A stretch of DNA of 64,000 bases from Halorubrum aquaticum (GTDB lineage Archaea; Halobacteriota; Halobacteria; Halobacteriales; Haloferacaceae). The notes under the pieces were generated by a model, which had not been told where the DNA came from, searched no databases, and saw only the letters and a program-made list of their open reading frames with translations. The stretch is from the NCBI RefSeq assembly GCF_900113615.1, contig NZ_FOPZ01000016.1, positions 1 to 64,000 of the forward strand. The letters run 5' to 3'. Each line of letters begins with the position of its first letter. Position 1 is the first letter of the stretch. The position numbers and the translations under genes were made by a program. This document shows, in pieces, positions 44,296-54,039 of this stretch.

Positions 44296-46350
44296 ATGAG
44301 AGGTATAGTGAACCACGCCTTCGACGGCGAACTGGTGAGCGTACCGTTTGGCCGGTATAACGTGGAATCTGCGGTATGTAACATCTACACTGACCTCCTT
44401 GACGAGCACGATTCTGAGGACGTGCTCGTCATCACCGGTGCGCCGACGAGCGCAGACACGTTCCGTGAAGCGTTAGGTGAGGAACTGCCGGGTGCGGCGA
44501 CGCCGTACGTGACGTCGTCGGTGGTGCACGCGACCGATGTCCTCAACCAGACCGATGACCGCGTCATTCTCTCCGACGCGCTGCGACGGGAACTCCTGTA
44601 CCGGTTCCTCGAAGACTACGAGTGGGAAACGGAGTACCTCCAACGGGCGTCTGCGCAGCCGTCGTTCATCGAGGACGTGGATGCGGTGATGGGTACGGTC
44701 TCCTGGCAGGCGGTCACGCCTGACGAGACTCCGGAACTCCGTGACATCACGACTGCGCTCAACGGGTTCCACGACTGGCTCGCCGAGCACGGGCACATGG
44801 AACGCGGGCAACTCATCTCGGAAGCGCTCGATGTCCTCACTGGGGATGCCCGCGACGAGGTCGTTGATTTCGACGCGGTGCTCGCAGTCGAATTTGAGGA
44901 GTTCTTCCCGCTTGATCGCGCGTATCTCGACGCGCTCGCGGGAGACTGCGAGCTCGTCTGTGTCGCCGAGGAGAACGCGAGTGTGCGCCGCACCTGGGTC
45001 GAGACCGGACCCGTTACGGACTACGTCTCGTTCAGCGAGTCTCGACGTGGGGCATCGGGGACGCCGTCGACGCGACCAGCCGCGACGGCAGCCTATTTCG
45101 CCGACGAAATGGTCCCAGAAGATCCGGGAGCTGGGTCGGTGTCCGTCCTCGCTACAGACTCCAGTGACGAACAGCTCGCTGAGATTGCGAACGAGATCGA
45201 AGCGCTCGTCGCGCAGCCGGACTGGGAGTACGACGACATCGCTGTCGCCACGAAGCAAAGCGGTAGTGCTGTGACGGACGCTATCGAAGCGTTCGAAGGC
45301 ACCGGGATTCCGACGGAATCGACAACCGTCACCGGGTTCGGTGACGACCCTGCGATTCGGGAACTCCTCGCGGCTGTTCGGTATCTCGCTGACGGTGAAG
45401 ATGATGGGCCCGACCACGGTCCGGAGCTCGATACGGACCGCTTGGACCGAGTCAGCGAGACGGAGAGCCTCGAAGATGCGATTCACTGGTGGGCGACGGA
45501 CGCTGGGTTGAAAGAGCGGATCGCGGAACGGGCGGCCCCGTTGGATGCACGGGCGCAGTTCGGGAACGTCCGACGGGCGTTCCGGATGGCCGAGTTCCTC
45601 GAAGAGACCGAGTTCGTGGATGCGACGTGGGAGTCGTTCAAGCAGATGCTCGAACGCGCTCACGAGTACGCACCACAGCAGAATCAGACGAGTGCGACGG
45701 ACCTCGACGGCGGGGTCCGCGTCGATCACTTGCAAGCGATTAAGAACGAGTCGTTCCGCGCGGTGTTCCTCGTGAATCTCGTCGACAGCGAGTACCCGGG
45801 CGACCCGTTCCTGACACGGTTGTTCCCGAGCGAGCGAGTCGCGTCGATGCCGGACTACCCCGGTGTAACGGAACTGGATGGAGCGGACGTGGATGCGACG
45901 TTCCCGACGACGTCGACGGCGTCAGGACGACCGTTCGCGCAGTACCACGCGGAGCACGCGCGGCGACGGTTGGCTGTCGGTGCGGGTGCGGCGGCGGAGC
46001 GGCTCTACTGTTGTCTCTACGAGTACGAAGACACGGCGCTCGAAGAGCGTGCACAGGCGTCGCGGTTCCTCACAGCGGCGTATGCGGACCTTCCGTGGGT
46101 GACCGAGGCCGATGATCCACAGGTTACGAGCGAGCAAGCGGCGGAGCAGTACCTGCTGTCGCGGGTCGACGACGCGCTTGCGGAGGTGCGGCGCGCGAAC
46201 AGTCAGGACGTGACGGTGTCGCTCGATGAGGTCGAAGCGGAACTCGGAGAGATTCAGGACGTGCTCGATAAGAGCGGGGCGCGTGGGGAGGAACTTCGGA
46301 AGGCGTTGCGTGCGCGTGTCGAGTTCGCTACCGGGGAGGTGCGGCGATGA
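44296..46350 (+). CDS. AddB/RecC-like inactivated UvrD-fold protein
   Basis: 684 residues. The region where Walker A would be (VLVITGAPTSADTFREAL) lacks GKT. Further along, DHLQAIKNESFRAVFLVNLVD and HAEHARRRLAVGAGAAAERLYCCLYEY keep the shape of SF1 motifs V and VI. A UvrD-family protein without ATP-binding residues is what AddB/RecC subunits look like. The gene is the first of three that overlap by ATGA. No nuclease motif is present; that function appears in the next gene. Confidence 0.75.
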   Translation: MRGIVNHAFDGELVSVPFGRYNVESAVCNIYTDLLDEHDSEDVLVITGAPTSADTFREALGEELPGAATPYVTSSVVHATDVLNQTDDRVILSDALRRELLYRFLEDYEWETEYLQRASAQPSFIEDVDAVMGTVSWQAVTPDETPELRDITTALNGFHDWLAEHGHMERGQLISEALDVLTGDARDEVVDFDAVLAVEFEEFFPLDRAYLDALAGDCELVCVAEENASVRRTWVETGPVTDYVSFSESRRGASGTPSTRPAATAAYFADEMVPEDPGAGSVSVLATDSSDEQLAEIANEIEALVAQPDWEYDDIAVATKQSGSAVTDAIEAFEGTGIPTESTTVTGFGDDPAIRELLAAVRYLADGEDDGPDHGPELDTDRLDRVSETESLEDAIHWWATDAGLKERIAERAAPLDARAQFGNVRRAFRMAEFLEETEFVDATWESFKQMLERAHEYAPQQNQTSATDLDGGVRVDHLQAIKNESFRAVFLVNLVDSEYPGDPFLTRLFPSERVASMPDYPGVTELDGADVDATFPTTSTASGRPFAQYHAEHARRRLAVGAGAAAERLYCCLYEYEDTALEERAQASRFLTAAYADLPWVTEADDPQVTSEQAAEQYLLSRVDDALAEVRRANSQDVTVSLDEVEAELGEIQDVLDKSGARGEELRKALRARVEFATGEVRR

Positions 46351-47252
46351 GCTCGGAATCGCTCTCCCCGTCGCGGTTGGCGAACTACGCGACGTGTCCG
46401 CGGTTGTACGATTACCGGTACGTACAGGATGTGAACACACCGGATCGTACGGAGCTGTATCTCAACCAAGGGACGATCTACCACGAGACTATCGAGGACG
46501 TATGTGATGCGACTGACCGTGATGCTGATGCAGAGACGATTCACGACCGCGCGATGGATGTCTTCGCGGCGAAGTGGGCGGAACACAGCAACTCCGACGA
46601 CTACGAATCCGACGCCCATCAGGAATACCAGCGGAGAGAGAACCGGGCTGCCGTCGAGGCGTTCTTTGACCCGGATGGTGGTGACGGGATCGAGCACGCG
46701 CGTCACTCCGTCGCCACGGAGTGCTGGGTGGAGTGCGAAGTGGATGGCCGCGGCCTCCACGGGAAAGCTGACAACGTCGTTCGGACGGACGAGGGGCTCC
46801 ACGTATTCGATTACAAGCGGAACACGAGAGGTGTCCTTTCGTCCGGGACAGCCGAGTATCTCGGCGAGCACCGCGACGGAGAGGCGCACGAGCCAAAGCG
46901 TGTGCGGAACGCGTTCCAGACGGCGACGTACATCGAGGGCGTGAAGAACGAACCGTTCTACGAGGACGGGATGACGGTTCGATTCAGTTTCTACGGCCTG
47001 CTCAACAGCACGTCGTTCGAGAGCACTCCAACCGGGTACGAGGTATCTGCCCGTGGATATCCACGAGAAACCACGGAGATCTACGCGGAGCACCACGACA
47101 CGATCTGGGCGCTCATCCGTGCCGCACACGACGGCATCACAGGTGAGGCCTACGAGCCGGAGCCGTTCGACCTCATCACCGACGAGGCGTGCCCGGACTG
47201 TGACTATCGAGAGATGTGTGCTGATCGCCTGTCGACGGAGGTGCGACGATGA
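46347..47252 (+). CDS. PD-(D/E)XK nuclease with Fe-S cysteines (split AddB nuclease)
   Basis: 301 residues overlapping both neighbours by four bases. N-terminal SRLANYATCPRLYDYRYV and C-terminal CPDCDYREMC give the four cysteines of an AddB/Cas4-type iron-sulfur staple. The catalytic core reads LHGKADNVV and LHVFDYKRNTRG (D...DxK), with the distal QTATYIEGV helix. In bacterial AddB this domain is fused to the inactive helicase; here it is separate. Confidence 0.85.
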   Translation: MSSESLSPSRLANYATCPRLYDYRYVQDVNTPDRTELYLNQGTIYHETIEDVCDATDRDADAETIHDRAMDVFAAKWAEHSNSDDYESDAHQEYQRRENRAAVEAFFDPDGGDGIEHARHSVATECWVECEVDGRGLHGKADNVVRTDEGLHVFDYKRNTRGVLSSGTAEYLGEHRDGEAHEPKRVRNAFQTATYIEGVKNEPFYEDGMTVRFSFYGLLNSTSFESTPTGYEVSARGYPRETTEIYAEHHDTIWALIRAAHDGITGEAYEPEPFDLITDEACPDCDYREMCADRLSTEVRR

Positions 47253-50200
47253 GCGACGAGACGGAGTACCCGTCGTGGCTCCCCGTTCCAGAAGAAGACG
47301 TGTCCCCGGAGCCCCAACAGCGGACAATCATCAACTCCGACGCGTACCCGATGCGTGTCCTCGCCGGTGCAGGGACGGGGAAGACGTTCACAATGGTGCG
47401 CAAAATCGAGCACCTCATCGACGAGGAAGACGTGTCCCCCGACCGGATTCTCGCGTTGACGTTCACGAACAACGCCGCGGACTCAATGCGTGAGAAACTC
47501 AACGCGAAACTCGGGACAGCAGGGTACGACATCGACGCGTACACGTACCACTCCATCTGTAACGAGATCCTCACCGACTACGCGTACGAGGCGGGAATCG
47601 ATCCGGACTTCGAGGTCGCCACGGACGCCGAAAAGTACGCCATCGTTCTGGACGTCCTGGACGACATCGAATACCGGTCTGTGAAACCCAACGTGTACGG
47701 GAGCGACGGGTACGTGTCAGGGGCTGCGTCGAAGCTGCTCAACTTCATCGGGTCGATGAAACGCAGCGGCATCACGCCCGACGAGATCGATACCTTCCTC
47801 GGACCGGCTGACCGCGTCTACGAACTCGCCGACCTCTCGGAGCGCGTCGAGAACATCGCCAGCGACCATCTGGGTGGCCAGTCCGTATCGAGCGTACTAG
47901 ACTCGCTCCCAGACGCGCGTGCTGACCTTGTCGCTGAGCGCGACGCACTCGGTACCCATGGTATCGAAGCCAGCGCACGCGACTTCCTCGACCGCATCAT
48001 CGAGCTTTGTGACGCGCTCGAATCCGCGTTCGAAGCCCACGAGGCGGGCGACCAAGCGTTGCCGGACAACGCGTACAAGCTTCCGAAGTACCTACTCGGA
48101 GGGTACGCGAACGGTGCGCCGAAGGGGATTCCGGACGATCTCGACCTCGAACTCACGGACCATCTCGACTCGTTCCTCTCGGACTGTCTCACGGCCCGTG
48201 ACCTGACGGCGGGCTATGCGGCGTATGAGCGTGAACTTGACGAGCGGAACCTGATAGACTTCGACGGCCTCGTCGTGGAGACGGCCGCACTGATGGACTC
48301 GCCGGTCGGCGAAGAGATAGCCGACCGGTGGGACTACGTATTCTGTGACGAGTTCCAGGACACCGACCGGCTGCAGTTCGATCTCGTCACGTCCCTCGTC
48401 ACCGACGACAACCTGTTCGTCGTTGGTGACGACGATCAGGCGATCTACGAGTGGCGTGGCGCGAACGTCGCCAACATCACTGACGAACTCGACCGCGCAT
48501 TCGCCGCACTCGAAGATGAACCGTTAGAAGAGAACTTCCGGTCCCGACAGCCGATCCTCAACCTGGCGAACGAAGCAATTCAGAAGCTCGATCACCGCGA
48601 ACGACACAAGACACTGAAACGCGTCGACGAACCTGCGTACGACGGCGACACCGTCGCAACCGTCGAACTGCCGGACGAGGACGATGCGGACGGCGCGACC
48701 CAGCTTCGCACCGTCGTCCAGAATCTACTGAGCGGCGCAGCAGACAACCTCGACGAGGCGTACGACCCGGGCGACATCGCCCTGCTTGTCCGGAAGAACG
48801 ACCACGCGACGCCGGTCATCGAGGAGTTCGAGGATGCCGGCATCCCGTACCAGGTTGCTGGTGATCTGGCGACGGAATCAGTCGGCGTCGGCACCGTGAC
48901 TGCCTACCTGAAGGCGCTCGCGCGGCCCGAAGACGAGGTGAGTTGGAATCGCGTCCTCCTGATGCGGTACCGGCTCTGCGATGCGGATCTCCGTACGCTC
49001 AACGCGGGCGACGACTCGCTCGTGGACACGCTGCGCGAGACGCCGCTCGACGAGTTCGAGGAACCCGACCGCGTCGTAGAAGCCCGCGAGCACGTCACAG
49101 AGCTCCTCGCCATCCGTGACTCGGCGTCGCTCAGTCACCTGTACCGCGAACTCACGGACATCACGAACATCGAGTGGTACCTCAGCGAACAGGAGCGCCG
49201 GGATCTCGCCCAGCTGGAGGACGTCATCGAACAATACGGTGACAGTGCTGTCCAACCACCGCTCACCCCAGAGTTCATCAACTCGCTCGAACACTACGAC
49301 TCCCTGTTCGACGAGAGCGGCTCGACACCGACGAGTCAGCCGGACGTCGCCGACGACGCGGTCAACGTAATGACCATCCACAAGAGCAAAGGCCTAGACT
49401 TCCCGGTCGTCCTCACCCCACAAGTTACAGCCGACGAGTGGGCACCGAGCTCACGTACCTACGACGCACTCGAAACGGGGCTCTCGGATGGCGCAGAGGC
49501 GGCGTTCGCCGAGGACTTCGTCGAGCGTGACGCGCGTGAAACCCGCCGCGTGTTCCACGTCGGGATCACGCGCGCCGAAGACGTCCTTGTCCTCCAGGGC
49601 GGTACCGAGGGCGACGACGATGCTGCGGACGTGCACCCGGTTTCAGAGGCCGTCGACGAGATTCTTCCACCCCAAATCCCGTGGCAGCCAGCGCGCGGGC
49701 AGCTCCCACTCTGGACCGACGTTCAGGAGTGTCTCCCGGATGATGCGGCAGATTGGACTGACACGCTGGCGAACGAGACTGTCGGGCGCGTTGGTGGGAC
49801 CGTCCAGCACGACGGGGACGAACTCGCAGTCGAAGCTGCGCGCGACCGCGTGCTAGACCTCGCAACAGCCACCCTCGACGGGGATCTCTCACCGAGAGAC
49901 GAACGAGAGACACTCCAAGTGACGTCGCTAACCGGCCCGTCGACGCCCTCGCCGCCGCTCTCGCACAGTTACACGTCGCTGGCAGCCTACGAGGAATGCC
50001 CGCGGAGCCACTACCTGGACTACGTGGTCAACGCATTCCCCGACTATCAGGACGCGACGAATGAAGCCCGGGATGGTGTTTCGCAACGTGAGATCGGGTT
50101 GCTGTTCCACGACACTGCAGAGCAAGCCGCGAACCAAGCTGTGGAACGGCGTGAGGAGTGGTACGAAATCTGTGAGCGCCTGGCCAGTCAACGCCGAGCC

Positions 50201-50701
50201 GAGGACGCACTCCCGGCGGCGAAACAGTGTATCGACCGGTACTTCGAGTTAGACCTCCCCAGCTACGAGCTCATCGATGCGGAACGGGAGTTCGAACTCG
50301 ACATCGATGGGCACGAACTCGTCGGATACATCGACGCCGTCTACCGGACGCCAGACGATGAGTTGCTCGTCATCGACTACAAGGCCACCGAACGTCACCG
50401 CGACCTAGAGGACGACAAGCAACTCCCGATCTACCTGTTGGCATGTCGTGACCTGTACGATGAGCCCGTCGCACGTGCAGGATACGCCTATGTCGGTGAG
50501 ATAGGGCCGACGGTTGAATCCCGAACATTCAGCGACGCTGACCTGGCGGCGGTCAGGGACGACGTGACGGCGTCGATGACCCGTATTGCCGAGTTCTCGT
50601 TCAGTCGGTACACTTCGGGTGAGCACTGCCGGTGGTGTCAGCACAACCAACTTCCCTGTGCGCCGGCCTCGTTTACCGTCGGACCTGGGTTCGAAGAGTA
50701 G
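47249..50701 (+). CDS. AddA-like UvrD helicase fused to Fe-S PD-(D/E)XK nuclease
   Basis: 1150 residues. Motif Q (PQQRTIINS, ~22-30), Walker A (AGAGTGKTFTMV, ~39-50), Walker B (FCDEFQDTD, ~365), motif III (GDDDQAIYEWRGA, ~394), motif V (VNVMTIHKSKGLDFPVVL) and motif VI (ETRRVFHVGITRAEDVLVL) are all intact. The C-terminal nuclease has YEECPRSHYL, GYIDAVY, LVIDYKATE and CRWCQHNQLPC, again a four-cysteine staple. The layout is AddA plus an AddB-style cluster. It is the motor-nuclease of the operon and probably resects DNA ends. Confidence 0.92.
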   Translation: MSDETEYPSWLPVPEEDVSPEPQQRTIINSDAYPMRVLAGAGTGKTFTMVRKIEHLIDEEDVSPDRILALTFTNNAADSMREKLNAKLGTAGYDIDAYTYHSICNEILTDYAYEAGIDPDFEVATDAEKYAIVLDVLDDIEYRSVKPNVYGSDGYVSGAASKLLNFIGSMKRSGITPDEIDTFLGPADRVYELADLSERVENIASDHLGGQSVSSVLDSLPDARADLVAERDALGTHGIEASARDFLDRIIELCDALESAFEAHEAGDQALPDNAYKLPKYLLGGYANGAPKGIPDDLDLELTDHLDSFLSDCLTARDLTAGYAAYERELDERNLIDFDGLVVETAALMDSPVGEEIADRWDYVFCDEFQDTDRLQFDLVTSLVTDDNLFVVGDDDQAIYEWRGANVANITDELDRAFAALEDEPLEENFRSRQPILNLANEAIQKLDHRERHKTLKRVDEPAYDGDTVATVELPDEDDADGATQLRTVVQNLLSGAADNLDEAYDPGDIALLVRKNDHATPVIEEFEDAGIPYQVAGDLATESVGVGTVTAYLKALARPEDEVSWNRVLLMRYRLCDADLRTLNAGDDSLVDTLRETPLDEFEEPDRVVEAREHVTELLAIRDSASLSHLYRELTDITNIEWYLSEQERRDLAQLEDVIEQYGDSAVQPPLTPEFINSLEHYDSLFDESGSTPTSQPDVADDAVNVMTIHKSKGLDFPVVLTPQVTADEWAPSSRTYDALETGLSDGAEAAFAEDFVERDARETRRVFHVGITRAEDVLVLQGGTEGDDDAADVHPVSEAVDEILPPQIPWQPARGQLPLWTDVQECLPDDAADWTDTLANETVGRVGGTVQHDGDELAVEAARDRVLDLATATLDGDLSPRDERETLQVTSLTGPSTPSPPLSHSYTSLAAYEECPRSHYLDYVVNAFPDYQDATNEARDGVSQREIGLLFHDTAEQAANQAVERREEWYEICERLASQRRAEDALPAAKQCIDRYFELDLPSYELIDAEREFELDIDGHELVGYIDAVYRTPDDELLVIDYKATERHRDLEDDKQLPIYLLACRDLYDEPVARAGYAYVGEIGPTVESRTFSDADLAAVRDDVTASMTRIAEFSFSRYTSGEHCRWCQHNQLPCAPASFTVGPGFEE

Positions 50702-50764
50702 TCCGATACCTCCTAATCGAAAGAACGTATTTACGACCCAAATGGTACAATTGGAGTAAATCCG

Positions 50765-52129
50765 ATGCCTGTTCTGGACGATCTCTCCGGATTCGAGTTC
50801 GAGGACGTGATGGAGGATGTTTTCCGGAATCTTGGCTACGAGAACGTTCGGCAAGCTGAGCGGACGGCTGACGAAGGACGCGACATCCTCATGGAAGAGG
50901 TCGTGGACGGGAATCGCCGGGCCATCGTTGTCGAGTGTAAGCATACAGGAACTGTCGGGCGACCGGTGGTGCAGAAACTTCACTCGGCGATTGCGACGTT
51001 CGGGTTTGACGGACCGAAGCGTGGGATGGTGGTCACGACTGGTCGATTTACTAACCCGGCTATCGAGTATGCCCAGCGCCTCCAGCGCAATGATGACCCG
51101 TATCCGATTGAACTCATTGACGGTGTAGACCTCCGTGAGATCGCTGACGAAATCGGACTTGACCTCTACAACGGTCGAATCGAGATCCTGTGCGACGAAA
51201 CGCTCCGGCCATATGACTCAGCGACGTCGGTGACTGCGCCTGTCAAAGAAGCGTTCCAAGACATCGAAAACATCCAGTCATCGAACCTTCCTGCGCCGTA
51301 TTCCACCGTCACGTTCCGACCAGTCGTCGCCGTGACTGCGGATACGAACGCAGTTTTCGAAACGTCGGTTGGCGTGATCCACCGGATCAACGAACGGTCC
51401 CGGTTCGTCGTCCACGCTGAACGCGGACGCCCCCAAGCTGCGTCAGGTGACGTCTCGAACCTCGTGTTGGAGAACCTCCACGCGACTGTTGATCTCGACG
51501 CGGACCGGTTCGAGAGTTCGTTCGATGCAGTTGAAGATCGGCGGTTCGGGCAAACCCAGACCGAATACAAAGACTGGGCCGTTGACCGTCTCAAAGACCA
51601 TCACACGACGACCGTTTCCTATACCGGAGACAACAACGTCACGTATACGAAAACGTGTGAACCGAATCGGTCCGACATCTCAGTACAGTCAATCGAACCG
51701 GTGTACCTGCCGCAGGTTCGGCACACGACTGACCTACAGGAGTACTCGTATCCGTACGAGTATTTCGCGGCAGGACCATCACGCGTAACGAGTGAAGACG
51801 GAATCCACCAGTGCGTCCACTGCGACACAACAGGCACCGACAACGCCTACACGTACTGTGCGAACTGCGGAAGTATCAACTGTGACTCGCACATCAAAAC
51901 CGAGCGATTAGAGGACACACCGATCTGTACCGGGTGCGCGGTGACCGAGCGCTTCGCGTTCAAAACGAAGTACTTCTACGACGAGGCGAACCGAGACGCG
52001 TTCCGCGAACAGTACGAAGCCATGCCATTCTACGAGAAAGCGATGGAAAACACGCCGCTCACCGTCGGCACAGTCGTTATCGTCGTACTCGTCTTGCTCG
52101 GAATACTCGTCAGCATCGGTGGCCTCTAA
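50765..52129 (+). CDS. Mrr-like endonuclease with zinc ribbons and C-terminal membrane anchor
   Basis: 454 residues. The N-terminal ~110 residues form an Mrr-type restriction fold: FEFEDVMEDVFRNLGY, then DEGRDILM with the catalytic Asp and VVECKHTG with the ExK pair. A middle region without known domain follows. Cysteine pairs CVHCDT, YCANCGS and ICTGC are zinc ribbons. The last 25 residues are a hydrophobic helix (TVVIVVLVLLGILVSIGG). It starts 63 bases after the helicase-nuclease gene and is co-oriented. Nuclease at the membrane is inferred. Confidence 0.85.
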   Translation: MPVLDDLSGFEFEDVMEDVFRNLGYENVRQAERTADEGRDILMEEVVDGNRRAIVVECKHTGTVGRPVVQKLHSAIATFGFDGPKRGMVVTTGRFTNPAIEYAQRLQRNDDPYPIELIDGVDLREIADEIGLDLYNGRIEILCDETLRPYDSATSVTAPVKEAFQDIENIQSSNLPAPYSTVTFRPVVAVTADTNAVFETSVGVIHRINERSRFVVHAERGRPQAASGDVSNLVLENLHATVDLDADRFESSFDAVEDRRFGQTQTEYKDWAVDRLKDHHTTTVSYTGDNNVTYTKTCEPNRSDISVQSIEPVYLPQVRHTTDLQEYSYPYEYFAAGPSRVTSEDGIHQCVHCDTTGTDNAYTYCANCGSINCDSHIKTERLEDTPICTGCAVTERFAFKTKYFYDEANRDAFREQYEAMPFYEKAMENTPLTVGTVVIVVLVLLGILVSIGGL

Positions 52130-52150
52130 CAGGCACTCGTGGCCGGTTCG

Positions 52151-53413
52151 CTACCGCTCCTCAATTTCGTCGATTGCGACCGACGCAGCGTGTCGTACCT
52201 CCTCGTTTGGATCAGTTTCCTCAATGTCTCGTAACCGCTCCAGTGCGTCTTCGGCTGCGAGGTAGCCGAGTGCCCAGCAGGCATTAGATCGGGCGTACGC
52301 GAAGTCCTCGTCTAATGCGTCGATCAACGGTTCGATTGCGGGTTCGACGGCATCCGGATCTGCTTTAGCGATTCGTGCGAGGATCGATGTCGCGTTGTAC
52401 CGTACCTTCTCATCAGAGTCGTCTAACAACTCGATTGCCCGTGGGACCACCGGCTCGACCTGATCAGGGTATGCGTCAGCCAAGTCTGCCAACAGACCGG
52501 CTGCATTCGCGCGAAGTTTGTAGTGATCCGCGTCAAGTAATTCGATTGCCGTTGGGATCGTGTCTTCAGCGACGTTGGGGTAGTCCTTCGAGAGTGTTCC
52601 GAGGATGGCGAGCGCACCGATCCGGTGTGACTCATCACTCTCGCCGAGGTACGCGGTGAGCTGCGGGGTGATCGGAACGACAGCGTCAGGATATGCTTCT
52701 GCGATGCGTTGAATTGCTGTGATTGCTGTCGCGTCAGCGGGCGAGCCATCTTGGAGGAGTGCCGCGAGTTTCGGTACCGCATCGACGACAGCACCGGGGT
52801 TCGAATCGGCAATCTCCGCGACGATGGTAATCGCGTCAGCAAGAACGTCATGGTCTGCTTCCGAAGCGAGAAATTCGATGATGTCCTCAGCAGCGGGGGT
52901 TACCTCTTCAGGATGCTCTTGAGCGACAGACGAGAGTATTGTTACAGCGTCAGCCTGGATAGCCGGGTCTGATCCCTGTAATTCAGTCGTTAGTACGGGA
53001 ACAGGCGTAAGACCGGCGCTGGGGTCTGCTTCAGCGAGTCGTGCGAGCCTGAATAAGGCCAGTCGCTGCGCTTTACTCTCGCCCGTTTGGATAGTATCAA
53101 CCATCCCGTCAACATCGGTCGTGTCCACGGCTTCCAAAGGATTCTGAAAGTCGTCGTGGTCGTAGGCGTGACCGTACTGGTCGTACACTACGTAATCTTC
53201 GAATTCGGTTGCTGGAGGTATCGTGATGCTGGAGAGTGCTAGGTGGTGGCTGACCACCGCGAGTGCCTCACCCGGTGGCCGCATCAGATTAATCTCAACG
53301 AGATTGTAGCCAGCGTCCGGATAGTGGGCTTCTCGCTCCTCGTGACCGCTTTCGAACGCGCGGTCAGAGTTCTCTTCCATTCCGTCACTCGACGGTTCAT
53401 CGTTGCCAGTCAT
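52151..53413 (-). CDS. HEAT-repeat protein
   Basis: 420 residues. From about residue 110, eight or more ~38-residue HEAT/PBS-lyase repeats share a pattern such as AIELLDDSDEKVRYNATSIL, followed by ARIAKADPDAVEP. HEAT solenoids are scaffolds that bind proteins or nucleic acid. It is convergent with the Mrr-like gene (21 bases apart) and is the last gene of the island, so it may belong to the helicase-nuclease system or be unrelated cargo. Confidence 0.85.
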   Translation of the reverse strand: MTGNDEPSSDGMEENSDRAFESGHEEREAHYPDAGYNLVEINLMRPPGEALAVVSHHLALSSITIPPATEFEDYVVYDQYGHAYDHDDFQNPLEAVDTTDVDGMVDTIQTGESKAQRLALFRLARLAEADPSAGLTPVPVLTTELQGSDPAIQADAVTILSSVAQEHPEEVTPAAEDIIEFLASEADHDVLADAITIVAEIADSNPGAVVDAVPKLAALLQDGSPADATAITAIQRIAEAYPDAVVPITPQLTAYLGESDESHRIGALAILGTLSKDYPNVAEDTIPTAIELLDADHYKLRANAAGLLADLADAYPDQVEPVVPRAIELLDDSDEKVRYNATSILARIAKADPDAVEPAIEPLIDALDEDFAYARSNACWALGYLAAEDALERLRDIEETDPNEEVRHAASVAIDEIEER

Positions 53414-53768
53414 ACTTGTTCGTAGAGACTGCGTTGACCCGAGGCCGGAGCGTAACGTGGGCTCTGCTATACCCGTTGAAGGATCAGATAGTTAATTCCG
53501 GAGGGGATTCTGGCTTGCTTCAGTTCAGACAGGCCCACTGAATTGCTGAGTTGAGTGGCGTGAAGACGACCAAAGTCTCTCGCGCGCGCCACCAATTACA
53601 CTCTCTACCCAAGTATTATGTCCCCACAGTGTCATTCAAATGTAAGCGAATCGCATGACATCGGCGACCCCCGTTCCGAACCGTGATGAAATCAAAACGG
53701 TCGAAGAGGGGTTCCTTTATAAGCGCCGTACCGCCGTCTGCCAAATGTTGCCCGTCACGCAGAATGAT
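53414..53768. other. Gene-poor interval at the island/tRNA junction
   Basis: 355 bases between the HEAT gene start and the 3' end of tRNA-Arg. Contains a TATA-like CTTTATAAG near 53713 but no convincing coding frame and no duplicate of the tRNA 3' end that I could find in the window. Likely the junction between island and core chromosome. Confidence 0.5.
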
Positions 53769-53842
53769 GGGCGCTGCAGGATTTGAACCCGCGACAACTT
53801 GGTCCGAAGCCAAGCACTCTATCCAGACTGAGCTAAGCGCCC
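53769..53842 (-). tRNA. tRNA-Arg (anticodon TCG)
   Basis: A 74-base cloverleaf on the minus strand: acceptor GGGCGCT/AGCGCCC, D arm with AGTCTGGATA, anticodon stem CTTGG/CCAAG with loop CTTCGGA (anticodon TCG), T arm GCGGG-TTCAAAT-CCTGC. No intron, no CCA encoded. A TATA-like CTTAAAAC lies near 53867-53874, about 28 bases before the 5' end. The island lies directly beyond its 3' end. Confidence 0.95.
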
Positions 53843-54039
53843 GTACCCATCGGTATCCCGCTGACGGTTTTAAGTCCCGCGATCCGAACTGATCGGGGAC
53901 GGCGCCCTCGTCGGACCGGCGACCGATCAAAAAGAATATTATCGGGACTGGAGATGTCTTCCGTAGTCGATGTATCCCGGTCGGAGACGGTCGTCGAACG
54001 AGTGGTCCGCGTCGATCCCCCCGCGATCGAGGTACACTC

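Noticed and set aside
53769-53842. tRNA-Arg 3' end as attachment site with a direct repeat
   Set aside because: I looked for a second copy of the tRNA 3' end near the island start and elsewhere in the window and found none, so no att site is called.
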